DNA of 64,000 nt, taken from positions 124,001 to 188,000 of the forward strand of contig NZ_CP012808.1 in NCBI RefSeq assembly GCF_001307195.1. Direction: 5' to 3'. The notes beneath the pieces are model-generated. The model made no database searches. It worked only from the letters and a program-made list of their open reading frames with translations, and had not been told where the DNA came from. Within the stretch, counting starts at the first letter, position 1, and each line of letters opens with the position of its first letter. This DNA is from Acinetobacter equi (lineage in GTDB: Bacteria; Pseudomonadota; Gammaproteobacteria; Pseudomonadales; Moraxellaceae). Below, in pieces: positions 47,689 to 57,947 of this stretch. A program made the translations under genes and the position numbers.

Positions 47689-48663
47689 TTAAGCTACTGC
47701 ATTTTCTTCAGCTTTTTTATATGAGCGACTATACATTTCTTCTAAATGCTCCCCAACTGTACAAGGTTCAAATTTAGGCTGTTCACCTTCTTTTAATGTA
47801 CCAGGAACTGGAGAAATAACCGCGTGATAATCTGGTTCATAAAAAAATGGAATCGAATAACGATATTCACCATGAGAAAAACTATTTTTAACTCGATGTG
47901 GATTAGAGTGATATAAACCATTCGTCCATTTTGGAATCATATCTCCCAAATTCACCACAAATGTTCCCTCAATAGGTGGTGCTGCAACCCAAGTCCCATC
48001 TGGCATACAAACCTCTAATCCACCTATTTGATCTTGCGCTAAAATAGTCACAGATCCCCAATCTGTATGTGCACCAACACCATATGTTTCATCATCATCT
48101 TTAGGTGTAGGTGGATAACGTATCATGCGTAATGTACCCATTGGATCTTGACTTGATGCATCAAAATAATTCGCAGGTAAAGAAAGGGTTAATGCCAATA
48201 ATTGCATTAACTGATTTGCCAATTTATACATTTCAGCAATATATTCTTGGCAAATTTTCTCACATTCAGGTAACTCTTCTGGCCATTGATTTGGACCATA
48301 ATTTTGGTATTTAGCAATTGCAAAAGGATGATCTTCTGGATAATTTTTTCCACAATAAAAACCCTCTTTATAATCAGGCTTTCCATATGGATCTAATTGC
48401 TGACCATTTAATTTATCAAAACCTCTAAAACCAAAATAGTTACGAACATCATATTTTTGTTTCACATCATCTGACAATGCTAAAAGCTTTTTAGACAATT
48501 CAAATTGTCTTTGCATCATATTCAAAGGCACACTATGATTTTTGACATAGAAAAATCCTGAGTGCATTGCTGCCTTTCTTAATTCATCTACAACTCTCTT
48601 TGTTGCTTCACTTTCTGGATTATTGATATCTGCACCAGATAAATCTATTACTGGAATACTCAT
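47689..48663 (-). CDS. Isopenicillin N synthase-like Fe(II)-dependent dioxygenase
   Basis: 324-residue member of the 2OG-Fe(II) oxygenase/isopenicillin N synthase family. The N-terminal DIOX_N domain starts IPVIDLSGADINN. The iron ligands are His199 and Asp201 in GVGAHTDWGSV and His256 in YHSNPHRVKN; Arg268 and Ser270 in YRYS fit the 2-oxoglutarate carboxylate site. GGGGATGA lies 6 bases before the ATG. Immediately upstream in the same direction is a RutG-like nucleobase permease, so a nucleobase or related heterocycle is a plausible substrate, though unproven. Confidence 0.9.
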   Translation of the reverse strand: MSIPVIDLSGADINNPESEATKRVVDELRKAAMHSGFFYVKNHSVPLNMMQRQFELSKKLLALSDDVKQKYDVRNYFGFRGFDKLNGQQLDPYGKPDYKEGFYCGKNYPEDHPFAIAKYQNYGPNQWPEELPECEKICQEYIAEMYKLANQLMQLLALTLSLPANYFDASSQDPMGTLRMIRYPPTPKDDDETYGVGAHTDWGSVTILAQDQIGGLEVCMPDGTWVAAPPIEGTFVVNLGDMIPKWTNGLYHSNPHRVKNSFSHGEYRYSIPFFYEPDYHAVISPVPGTLKEGEQPKFEPCTVGEHLEEMYSRSYKKAEENAVA

Positions 48664-48718
48664 TATTCATCCCCAATGTATTTGAATTCTTTGTATTGAG
48701 CCCACAACAATATTTGGC

Positions 48719-50053
48719 TTATGCTTTTTCAGCCGAGACATTCACATCTAACGTCTTTTTAAGCTTTTTCTTACGATTAAAAATTTGATTTAAAATAATG
48801 CCTGCAAATGTAGCAGTGGTAATTCCCCCTAAATCTAAACTTCCAATATAAATTGAATAATTTCCAGCCCCCATAATCACAGTAACAGAGACGACAATAA
48901 TGTTTCCGTTGTGCGTAAAATCAACTTTATTTTCAATCCAAATTTTTGCACCTGCAATCACGATTAGGCCAAATACAATCATTGATGTACCTGTTAAAAT
49001 CGCGACAGGTAAAGTGCTAATAACAGCACCAAACTTTGGAGATAAACCCAAAATAATGGCAAATAAACCCGCAACAACAAAAACAATCGATGAATAAATA
49101 CGAGTAGCCGCCATTACTCCAATATTTTCAGCATACGTCGTTAAACCTGTTCCTCCGACCGCACCAGACATAGATGTACAAATACCATCAGCAAAAAATG
49201 CTTTTCCCATATGCGGGGTAATATTTTTGCCTGTCATTTCGCTCACAACTTTAAAGTGAGCCAAGTTTTCTGCAATAAGAATAAAAGCAATTGGTGTAAT
49301 CAATAAAATTGCATTCAGCTGAAATTCTGGTTGATGAAATGCAGGCAAACCAAACCAAGCTGCATTTGCCACAGGTGCAAAATCAATTGGTTTTCCAAAG
49401 CCCATCATATTTGCAAGTACAAAATAAATAAGATAAGAAATAATTAAACCAACCAATAAAAGCAATCGTCTTAACATACCTGTTGTAAAAACAGCAATTC
49501 CCCCAATACACATAGCTGTAAGCAATGCCATCCATGTATCAAATGAATTTCCAGCGATTGCACGAATTGCCCCAGGTGCAAGATTTAGCCCGACAATCAT
49601 AATAATAGCGCCTGCAACGACTGGAGGAAGTAAATTTTCCATCCATTGCGAACCTGTTTTCATCACAATCAAGCCAATCAGTGCATAGAATAATCCACAG
49701 ACAATTGTTGCACCTAAAGCAATACCAATATTAGGATTTAGCCCAGATCCGCTATAACCAGTAACAGCAATTACAGCACCAATAAAAGCAAAACTTCCCC
49801 CTAAATAACTTGGTACTCGACCACCTGTAATTAAGAAGAAAATAATTGTTCCTATACCCGAAAGTAAGATTGTTAAACTCGGATCGAAGCCCATCAACAA
49901 TGGTGCCAATACAGTTGCACCAAACATGGCAAATGTATGCTGTAAACCAAGAATAATCGTCTGCGCAGGGGGCAAATATTCATTCATAGATACGGGAGTT
50001 TTATCAATATTGCCTTGATAAGGCTTAAATTTCACAAACCAACTTTCTTTCAT
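48719..50053 (-). CDS. NCS2-family nucleobase permease, RutG/UraA-like
   Basis: 444-residue proton-linked nucleobase transporter with 14 predicted helices. It strongly resembles RutG/UraA: LGLQHTFAMFGATVLAPLLM, FFLITGGRVPSYLGGSFAF, FILIAENLAHFK (the helix 8 Glu) and GGTGLTTYAENIGVMA. The start is ATG 50053, with GGGGTGG about 7-9 bases upstream; ATG 50101 would add 16 residues. The predicted substrate class is uracil or another pyrimidine, by resemblance. It precedes the dioxygenase gene by 55 bases in the same direction. Confidence 0.88.
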   Translation of the reverse strand: MKESWFVKFKPYQGNIDKTPVSMNEYLPPAQTIILGLQHTFAMFGATVLAPLLMGFDPSLTILLSGIGTIIFFLITGGRVPSYLGGSFAFIGAVIAVTGYSGSGLNPNIGIALGATIVCGLFYALIGLIVMKTGSQWMENLLPPVVAGAIIMIVGLNLAPGAIRAIAGNSFDTWMALLTAMCIGGIAVFTTGMLRRLLLLVGLIISYLIYFVLANMMGFGKPIDFAPVANAAWFGLPAFHQPEFQLNAILLITPIAFILIAENLAHFKVVSEMTGKNITPHMGKAFFADGICTSMSGAVGGTGLTTYAENIGVMAATRIYSSIVFVVAGLFAIILGLSPKFGAVISTLPVAILTGTSMIVFGLIVIAGAKIWIENKVDFTHNGNIIVVSVTVIMGAGNYSIYIGSLDLGGITTATFAGIILNQIFNRKKKLKKTLDVNVSAEKA

Positions 50054-50101
50054 CACATACCACCCCAATTTACGGCTATGTGAGCTAATACTTAATGGCA
50101 T

Positions 50102-50654
50102 TAGCCTGATAAAGTAATTGCAATATTATTCAGATAGTAATTTTTTCTTTTATAAAAACTGTAATTAACTGGTTTAATAAAAGTAATGTCAAAATTTATT
50201 CACACCTTACTATTTGAATAACTTTTTAAAATATTCATTATTTTTTAAGCAACAAATATACCAAATATTAAAAATATGATTTTCAAATGACTTAAATAAT
50301 AAAAATCTAAAAATTCAGCTCAATATTCATAACTTATAGAAATTTATAAATTTAATTTGCACCAAAATAACATCAACTGTTCCATTTTTGAACAAAAAGT
50401 CAAATTTAAACACCTACTCAAGGAAATAAATATATATTTTTAATATCAAATATTTTCAATTAAATTCATTCACTTAGTTTTAATATTTTATTTTAAATTC
50501 TTATTATTCGAACATATTATTTTATTTATCAATAAAATTAGAAATATATTTTACAGCTTCCCTTTCTAATTTTATACATTAATCAAAAAAGCCATCCATA
50601 GCATTTAATTTGAATGACAAATTAATATAAATAGGCTAAGGATGGCTAAATTTA
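50102..50654. other. AT-rich intergenic region with the trmL terminator
   Basis: No gene is seen in this stretch. The left part must hold the promoter of the NCS2 permease (leftward), but AT-richness gives many weak -10-like sites and none stands out. The right end holds the hairpin at 50585-50647. Confidence 0.5.
50585..50647 (-). terminator. Long two-part terminator hairpin downstream of trmL
   Basis: Outer arms AGCCATCC (50590-50597) / GGATGGCT (50640-50647), extended by TAGC/GCTA after one mismatch, enclose an inner perfect hairpin TTAATTTG / CAAATTAA. On the minus strand it ends in a T-run, so it terminates trmL. Confidence 0.75.
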
Positions 50655-51134
50655 TTAAATTAATGCTTTAAAATCTTGTTGACGCCATGCTTCATATAAA
50701 ATTACGGCAGTCGCATTTGATAAGTTTAAGCTACGTGAATTTGCAGCCATTGGTAAACGAATCCAATGCTCTTTCGGAAACATTAAACGTACGTGTTCTG
50801 GCAAACCACGAGTTTCAGGTCCCATCAACAAAGCAACAGGTCGATTCAAATTAGAAGTATGCGGTGTTTCAAAACCCTTGGTTGTTAATGGATAAATTGC
50901 ATCCATTTCAATACCTTTAGATTTTAAGTTTTCTAAACATTCTTCAAAATTTTCCCAAATTTGCATACGTGCATATTCGTGATAATCCAGACCTGCTCGT
51001 TTTAGTTTTTTATCATCAAGTTCAAAACCTAATGGTTTAACCAAATGCAATTGTGCCCCTGTATTCGCACATAAACGAATGATATTCCCTGTATTGCTTG
51101 GAATTTCAGGCTCGTATAACACTACATGAATCAC
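50655..51134 (-). CDS. trmL: tRNA (cytidine(34)-2'-O)-methyltransferase TrmL
   Basis: SPOUT methyltransferase that methylates the wobble nucleotide of tRNA-Leu isoacceptors. The 159 residues match the YibK/TrmL short form: N-terminal VLYEPEIPSNTGNIIRLCAN, central ALLMGPETRGLP and the C-terminal knot region IRLPMAANSRSLNLSNA. No extra domains. It lies 35 bases after cysG in the same direction and is followed by a long terminator hairpin. Confidence 0.95.
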   Translation of the reverse strand: MIHVVLYEPEIPSNTGNIIRLCANTGAQLHLVKPLGFELDDKKLKRAGLDYHEYARMQIWENFEECLENLKSKGIEMDAIYPLTTKGFETPHTSNLNRPVALLMGPETRGLPEHVRLMFPKEHWIRLPMAANSRSLNLSNATAVILYEAWRQQDFKALI

Positions 51135-51169
51135 AGGATATCTCTACTCTTTTCAATGTAACAAAGCAA

Positions 51170-52549
51170 TTAGCCTTGCCACTGTAATTGTTCACGCAAG
51201 CAAACCACTTCACCAATAATGGTTAGTGTTGGTGCTTGTATTTGATGATCAGTCACTTTAGAAGCAATATCTGCTAAAGTTCCAACCACGACTTTTTGCT
51301 CTGGCGTTGTTCCTTTCGAAATCAACGCAACAGGCATATTTGGTCTTTGACCATATTCAATCAGTCTTTGACAAATTTTTTCCAATCCAACCAAGCCCAT
51401 ATAAAGTACTAAGGTTTGATTTTCATAGACGAGTTCATTCCAAGGAAGTTCTGGCGAACCTTCTTTTAAATGTCCAGTTAAAAAGCGCACACTTTGTGCA
51501 TAATCACGATGTGTTAATGGAATGCCTGCATATGCTGAACATCCCGATGCCGCAGTAATTCCAGGTACAACTTGAAATGCAACATCTGCATCAAAAAGTT
51601 CTTGAATTTCTTCACCACCACGACCAAAAATAAATGGATCACCACCTTTTAAGCGACAAACACGTTTACCTTCTTGAGCATATTTTACTAATAAAGCATT
51701 AATGCCTTCTTGTGGTACAGCATGATTTGAACGTGCTTTACCTACATAAATTTTAGTTGCATCACGGCGGCATAAATCCATAATAGGCTGTGACACCAAA
51801 CGATCATAAATCACAACATCTGCTTGCTGCATTAAACGCAAAGCTTTTAAGGTTAAAAGTTCAGGATCGCCTGGACCTGCTCCAACTAAATACACTTCGC
51901 CTTTAGGTGTTTTCCACTCAATTAATGCTTGCTCAATAATTTGATTCGCTTCATCTAAGCAATCATTAAAGACTTTTTCCTTAAGTGAACTTGCATATAA
52001 ATTTTCCCAAAAAATACGACGTTCATCAGGATTGATAATTTTTGCTTTAACCTGACTACGCCATTTTCCAGAAAATTCAGCAAGTTTGCCCATACCATGC
52101 GGAATAGTTGTTTCAAGTTGAGTACGAATCTGACGAGATAAAACAGGAGAAGTACCATTACTGGCAATTGAAATAACAAGTGGTGAACGATCAACAATCG
52201 CTGGCACCATAAAACGACAATGTGGTGGATCATCCACACTATTCACTAAAATATTCTGTGCTTCACAAACCTCAAATACATTTTTATTGGTTTGTGCATC
52301 ATCTGTTGCGGCAATCACTAACCGATACATATTTAAAGGTATCGATTGATCAAATTTAGCCTGAATATATTTCCCTTGGCTTTCTTCAACCAATTGTAAT
52401 AATTGTGCATCAATTTCAGGGGCAACAATATCAATTATTGCACCTGCTTTGCTTAAAAGTACTGCTTTTCGATAGGCAATATGTCCGCCACCGACAATCA
52501 AACAACGTTGCTTCTGCAACTTTAAAGAGATTGGAAAAATATCCACCAA
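51170..52549 (-). CDS. cysG: Siroheme synthase CysG (trifunctional)
   Basis: Makes sirohaem, the cofactor of sulfite and nitrite reductases, from uroporphyrinogen III. The 459 residues fuse an N-terminal NAD-dependent dehydrogenase/ferrochelatase (GGGHIAYRKA near residue 20) with a C-terminal SUMT methyltransferase (LVGAGPGDPELLTLKALRL near 223, GRGGEEI and GITAASGCSAYAGIP). This is the CysG fusion rather than separate CobA plus SirC. It lies between serS and trmL, all leftward. Confidence 0.96.
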   Translation of the reverse strand: MVDIFPISLKLQKQRCLIVGGGHIAYRKAVLLSKAGAIIDIVAPEIDAQLLQLVEESQGKYIQAKFDQSIPLNMYRLVIAATDDAQTNKNVFEVCEAQNILVNSVDDPPHCRFMVPAIVDRSPLVISIASNGTSPVLSRQIRTQLETTIPHGMGKLAEFSGKWRSQVKAKIINPDERRIFWENLYASSLKEKVFNDCLDEANQIIEQALIEWKTPKGEVYLVGAGPGDPELLTLKALRLMQQADVVIYDRLVSQPIMDLCRRDATKIYVGKARSNHAVPQEGINALLVKYAQEGKRVCRLKGGDPFIFGRGGEEIQELFDADVAFQVVPGITAASGCSAYAGIPLTHRDYAQSVRFLTGHLKEGSPELPWNELVYENQTLVLYMGLVGLEKICQRLIEYGQRPNMPVALISKGTTPEQKVVVGTLADIASKVTDHQIQAPTLTIIGEVVCLREQLQWQG

Positions 52550-52612
52550 ATAACCTCAAAATATCAATCTGATTGCCGTAGCCGACATTTACACACTCTC
52601 TTACATCAACAG

Positions 52613-53956
<1,344 letters not shown>

Positions 53957-54002
53957 TTACAGCTGTGCCTTATTAAGACAATAAAATCATTATTTATACT
54001 GA

Positions 54003-54791
54003 TTAACGTTTTTTATAATTTGGTAAACTTGGCAAATATTCTGGTTTAATCACAGCTTGACTCACACGGTAAGGTAAAATGAGTTCAGGCATACCTTCTG
54101 CATAACTTGCTAATTCATATAATGGATATACAAAAACAAGCCCATCTACACCGTAATAAAAGTTATCACTTAATTGTAGTTTATCTCTAGTAATCGCATG
54201 ATCATTTAACCAATTAGCATTTGCTGAATAAAGCTCATCAAGAACTTTTCGTTCAGTCCCTTTAATTAAAATATCTTGTAAAGCAATACGTTTTTGTAAA
54301 CTTAAATCAAAATTTACAAATTCTTTATGGTATAAACCATGTGCTGCCCCTGCACTATAAGTATATGAATCAACAATAAATGTTGCGACTTTATACCACT
54401 GACTCAAATATCGTACTGACATACTACTTTGACTTAAACCAGCAACAGCTCCTTCTCCAACCTTCACCTGTTCATTTGGCTCAGCCGAAAATGCAGCAGG
54501 TTCTGCTTTTTGAATACGATCTTCAAAATATTGATTAATCCAATCTACATTTGTTTCGATAGTTTGAAGATCATATTGCGTACAACCTTCCACATTACAT
54601 GCTTCTGATTTTAGAAGACTCATCTCAACCGTTTTAGCTTGAATTAAAGGTATTGTCTGTTCTTCTTTTACTTCAACTTGCTTATCTGCAACTGGTTCAT
54701 TTCGAGGTTTACATCCCGCCAATAAACTCATTGAAATAGCAACAGTTGCAACTACAGCCGAAGTTTTGACTTGCATGAGCTTCATGCTCAC
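54003..54791 (-). CDS. DUF3298-domain lipoprotein
   Basis: 262 residues with a lipoprotein signal peptide ending in the lipobox LLAGC (Cys27). The mature part has an N-terminal DUF4163-like region and a C-terminal DUF3298/RsiV-like domain, shown by YSAGAAHGLYHKEFVNFDL and a LQDILIKG motif. Such proteins are envelope-anchored; RsiV of Bacillus, with the same fold, binds lysozyme. The function in Acinetobacter is unknown. It stands alone between serS and lolA. Confidence 0.82.
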   Translation of the reverse strand: MSMKLMQVKTSAVVATVAISMSLLAGCKPRNEPVADKQVEVKEEQTIPLIQAKTVEMSLLKSEACNVEGCTQYDLQTIETNVDWINQYFEDRIQKAEPAAFSAEPNEQVKVGEGAVAGLSQSSMSVRYLSQWYKVATFIVDSYTYSAGAAHGLYHKEFVNFDLSLQKRIALQDILIKGTERKVLDELYSANANWLNDHAITRDKLQLSDNFYYGVDGLVFVYPLYELASYAEGMPELILPYRVSQAVIKPEYLPSLPNYKKR

Positions 54792-54947
54792 TCCCTTTTT
54801 ATATATTTAAATAACTATTTAAACTATAACAAACTACATATAATTTTTTATTACCCCAATATAATATACAAACACTTATTTAGTGATTAAAAACACAAAA
54901 AATACAAATAAAATATAATAAAACACAAAAACTTACTAAGATATAAA

Positions 54948-54976
54948 AAAGCAACCCATAAGGACTGCTTTCATAT
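54948..54976 (-). terminator. Terminator downstream of lolA
   Basis: On the minus strand AAAGCAGTCC pairs with GGGTTGCTTT (two G-T pairs) around TTAT, followed by a T-run. It lies about 45 bases past the lolA stop. Confidence 0.65.
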
Positions 54977-55019
54977 TTCACAAAAAGAATTCTTTAGCTT
55001 TTTACATAAACAAAACTAC

Positions 55020-55712
55020 TTATTGATCAATGATGTCTGTTCCTTTTGGTGGAACAAAATTAAAGGTAGATGCTGGAATCGTACTATTTACTTTCACATT
55101 ATTAAACTTCACATACGTTGTTTGCCCTAATGAATCTTGTAGCACCATCAACGATGGTTTATTTTTCGCACTAAAGCTAATTGTTAAACTCTGGAAAGCA
55201 CTTTCTTTATTTTTTGGAATTAATGTGTAATACGTTTTTGCTTTATCTGGTTGAGTCACTTTATAACTACTCATAATTTGATTAGTATTACCAGACAATA
55301 ATAAAGCAGGCGTATTTGCAACTTGGTCATCTAAACTTTGACGCACAGCCTGTTGTAAATCTGGATCATAAATCCAAACCAGTTTCCCTGAAGATACGAT
55401 TGTTTGTTTTACTGGTGATGTTATTTCCCAATAAAACTTCCCTGGACGCTCAACTTTCATCACACCTTTAAAAGTTTGATTCATGTGCTGAGCGGTTAAA
55501 CCTTTATTTTTAACTGCTTTTGTATTATGAACTTTAGTAGTTTGTTCAAAATTGGCAGTTAAACTTTGTAATCCATTTAATTGGTTAATCAAACTCGCTG
55601 CTGCTTGCTGCTCCGATGCCGCTGTGGCAGCAAATACAGTAGTACTCATCATAGGTGTCATACATACTGCACCTAAAGCAATAGTACATACAGTTTTACG
55701 AAGCATATTCAT
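55020..55712 (-). CDS. lolA: Outer-membrane lipoprotein carrier protein LolA
   Basis: Periplasmic chaperone that ferries lipoproteins from the LolCDE transporter to LolB. 230 residues with a signal peptide ending near TTVFA (about residue 28). LolA features: LTANFEQTTKV near residue 54, KVERPGKFYWEITSPVKQ, LVWIYDPDLQQA and the late VKFNNVKVNSTIPASTFNFVPP. There is no upstream ftsK or downstream rarA partner here, unlike many gammaproteobacteria. Confidence 0.9.
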   Translation of the reverse strand: MNMLRKTVCTIALGAVCMTPMMSTTVFAATAASEQQAAASLINQLNGLQSLTANFEQTTKVHNTKAVKNKGLTAQHMNQTFKGVMKVERPGKFYWEITSPVKQTIVSSGKLVWIYDPDLQQAVRQSLDDQVANTPALLLSGNTNQIMSSYKVTQPDKAKTYYTLIPKNKESAFQSLTISFSAKNKPSLMVLQDSLGQTTYVKFNNVKVNSTIPASTFNFVPPKGTDIIDQ

Positions 55713-55887
55713 AGATTCACCTTTTATATTTGCTTAAAGCAATGATGTAATGTCTTATATTAAACCAATTAAAACTCATAAATTTAGAGAAAATAAGAAG
55801 ATTTGTTTTGTTATACATATGAATTGTGCAGATTTCTCCATGATGATGAAGAAAAAACATTTTATTATTTATTATTTGAATAATTAT

Positions 55888-55920
55888 TAAAAAAAACCCA
55901 CTTAAAAAGTGGGCTTTTTC
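55888..55920 (-). terminator. Terminator downstream of rpmA
   Basis: Stem CCCACTT / AAGTGGG flanked by A-runs on the plus strand, giving a U-tract for the leftward rplU-rpmA transcript; 10 bases past the rpmA stop. Confidence 0.88.
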
Positions 55921-55929
55921 TATTAAAGC

Positions 55930-56184
55930 TTATGCTTCAACAGTTACGTAGCGACGGCCAAATTGACCTTTCACTTCGAATTTTACTACGCCATCAGCAG
56001 TAGCAAATAATGTATGGTCACGACCCATACCAACGTTTGCACCAGCGTGGAATTCTGTACCACGTTGACGAACGATAATGTTACCTGCAGTTACAGTTTG
56101 ACCACCGTAAACTTTAACACCTAACATTTTAGGATTCGAATCACGACCGTTCTTAGTAGAACCACCGGCTTTTTTACTCGCCAT
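55930..56184 (-). CDS. rpmA: 50S ribosomal protein L27
   Basis: 84-residue large-subunit protein near the peptidyl-transferase centre. It begins [17 protein letters not shown], the classical L27 N-terminus without the Firmicute cleavage extension. The core [15 protein letters not shown] and the late [10 protein letters not shown] are typical. It follows rplU after 19 bases in the conserved rplU-rpmA operon and ends at a clear terminator. Confidence 0.98.
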   Translation of the reverse strand: MASKKAGGSTKNGRDSNPKMLGVKVYGGQTVTAGNIIVRQRGTEFHAGANVGMGRDHTLFATADGVVKFEVKGQFGRRYVTVEA

Positions 56185-56203
56185 GTCTTATACTCCTAGT
56201 GAA

Positions 56204-56515
56204 TTAGCCTGAAATACCAGTAATTTTCAACTCAGTGAACCATTGACGGTGACCTTGTTGTTTACGGTAATGTTTACGACGACGCATTTTGATGATGCGG
56301 ATTTTGTCGTGACGACCATGGCTAACCACTTCTGCAGTTACTTTAGCGCCAGCTACAACTGGAGCACCGATTTGAATGCTATCGCCATTTACAACCATTA
56401 ATACGTCATCAAACGTAATAGTTGAGCCAGTTTCAGCTTTCAATAATTCAACTTTAAGGGTTTCACCCTCAACTACACGGTGCTGTTTACCACCGCTTTG
56501 GATTACTGCGTACAT
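56204..56515 (-). CDS. rplU: 50S ribosomal protein L21
   Basis: 103-residue 23S rRNA-binding protein. It starts [14 protein letters not shown] at ATG 56515, the universal L21 N-terminus; an open frame extending to 56638 is the untranslated leader and is rejected. The C-terminal [16 protein letters not shown] is the typical basic rRNA-binding tail. It is the first gene of the leftward rplU-rpmA operon and is divergent from ispB. Confidence 0.98.
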   Translation of the reverse strand: MYAVIQSGGKQHRVVEGETLKVELLKAETGSTITFDDVLMVVNGDSIQIGAPVVAGAKVTAEVVSHGRHDKIRIIKMRRRKHYRKQQGHRQWFTELKITGISG

Positions 56516-56950
56516 AATGTACTCCAACTTACCCGTGTTGTCGTGCCGATAAAGGGATATATCGAACTTAAAACGAGCACCACTGGGGTTATATAAGGGC
56601 AAAGATTTTAAGTGATATTCATATAAACAACAAGTCATTTGCTGAAAATATTATCACAAGCCATATGCATACTTTATAAACAGTTGCTTTCATACAGTAT
56701 TCATAGTATCAAAAGCATGTAGAAATCTAATATTCCCAAATGAAAAATTAGCTACAATATTGATATTGTTTGAGTATTCAATATTAAGTTTGAATATTAA
56801 AAACTTATCTATTTTAACCGAGTACAACGTTATAGATTAAAAATTTATTTTTTGGCAGACTTAGCAAGCGCACATTTCTGTATACTATGGCAAAACTCAC
56901 CAAACTGTACTTTTCAACTTTTACATCGAATAAATGAGGTTTCCCTTCAC
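56516..56950. other. Divergent promoter region between rplU and ispB
   Basis: About 435 bases with no gene. A TATACT (56881-56886) preceded by TG is the best -10 candidate for ispB, 65 bases before its ATG, but has no good -35. For rplU the minus strand offers TATATA (about plus 56591-56596) without a clear -35. No RNA gene recognised. Confidence 0.4.
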
Positions 56951-57928
56951 ATGACCATCGATTTTAAGCAAGATATTCTCGCTCCAGTTGCCACTGATTT
57001 TGCCACGATGGATACATTTATTAATGAAGGAATAACATCTAAAGTTGCATTAGTGATGGCAGTAAGCAAACATGTTGTTGAAGCAGGCGGCAAACGCATG
57101 CGTCCTATTATGTGCTTACTTGCAGCAAAAGCATGTGGTACTGAAGATTTAGAAAAACATCGTAAACTCGCTGCAATTATTGAAATGCTCCATACAGCAA
57201 CGCTCGTTCATGATGATGTTGTTGATGAATCTGGTCTACGTCGTGGTCGTCCAACGGCAAATGCCACTTGGAATAATCAAACTGCGGTACTTGTTGGTGA
57301 CTTTTTAATTTCACGTGCATTCGACCTATTAGTCGATTTAGAAAACATGGTGTTATTAAAAGACTTTTCTACAGGAACATGTGAAATTGCAGAAGGTGAA
57401 GTTCTACAATTACAATCACAACACCAACCAGATACAACTGAAGCAACATATTTAGATATTATTCATGGTAAGACTTCTCGCTTATTTGAATTAGCAACAG
57501 AAGGCTCTGCAATCTTATCTGGCAAAGATCAATACCGTGAACCTTTAAAACGATATGCTGGTCATTTTGGTAATGCCTTCCAAATTATTGATGATATTTT
57601 AGATTACACCTCTGATGCTGAAACATTAGGTAAAAATATTGGTGATGATCTTATGGAAGGAAAACCAACTTTACCGTTAATCTCAGCTTTACAGAATACT
57701 GTAGGTGATGATCATGATCTTATTCGTAAAAGTATTGCCACGGGTGGTACATCAGACTTAGATAAAATCATTCAAATTGTACAAAATTCAGGTGCATTAG
57801 ATTATTGTCGAAAACGTGCAACTGAAGAAACTCATACAGCCATTCAAGCATTACATGAATTACCAAATAGCCAATACAGATTAGCGCTTGAAAAGTTAGC
57901 ACTACTTGCGCTTAATCGTATTCAATAA
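56951..57928 (+). CDS. ispB: All-trans polyprenyl diphosphate synthase IspB
   Basis: Builds the ubiquinone side chain by adding isopentenyl units (octaprenyl in E. coli; Acinetobacter makes ubiquinone-9, so nonaprenyl is likely). The 325-residue protein has both Asp-rich metal sites: HDDVVDESGLRRGRPTAN and the second FQIIDDILDYTSD. The start is ATG 56951 (MTIDFKQDI); an in-frame upstream TTG reading is rejected as unlike the family. Divergent from rplU-rpmA, the classical arrangement. Confidence 0.94.
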   Translation: MTIDFKQDILAPVATDFATMDTFINEGITSKVALVMAVSKHVVEAGGKRMRPIMCLLAAKACGTEDLEKHRKLAAIIEMLHTATLVHDDVVDESGLRRGRPTANATWNNQTAVLVGDFLISRAFDLLVDLENMVLLKDFSTGTCEIAEGEVLQLQSQHQPDTTEATYLDIIHGKTSRLFELATEGSAILSGKDQYREPLKRYAGHFGNAFQIIDDILDYTSDAETLGKNIGDDLMEGKPTLPLISALQNTVGDDHDLIRKSIATGGTSDLDKIIQIVQNSGALDYCRKRATEETHTAIQALHELPNSQYRLALEKLALLALNRIQ

Positions 57929-57947
57929 AACATCACTTTAATTGCTC

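Noticed and set aside
56516..56638. N-terminal extension of L21 upstream of MYAVIQSGG
   Set aside because: L21 starts at MYAVI across bacteria; the extension is just an open leader.
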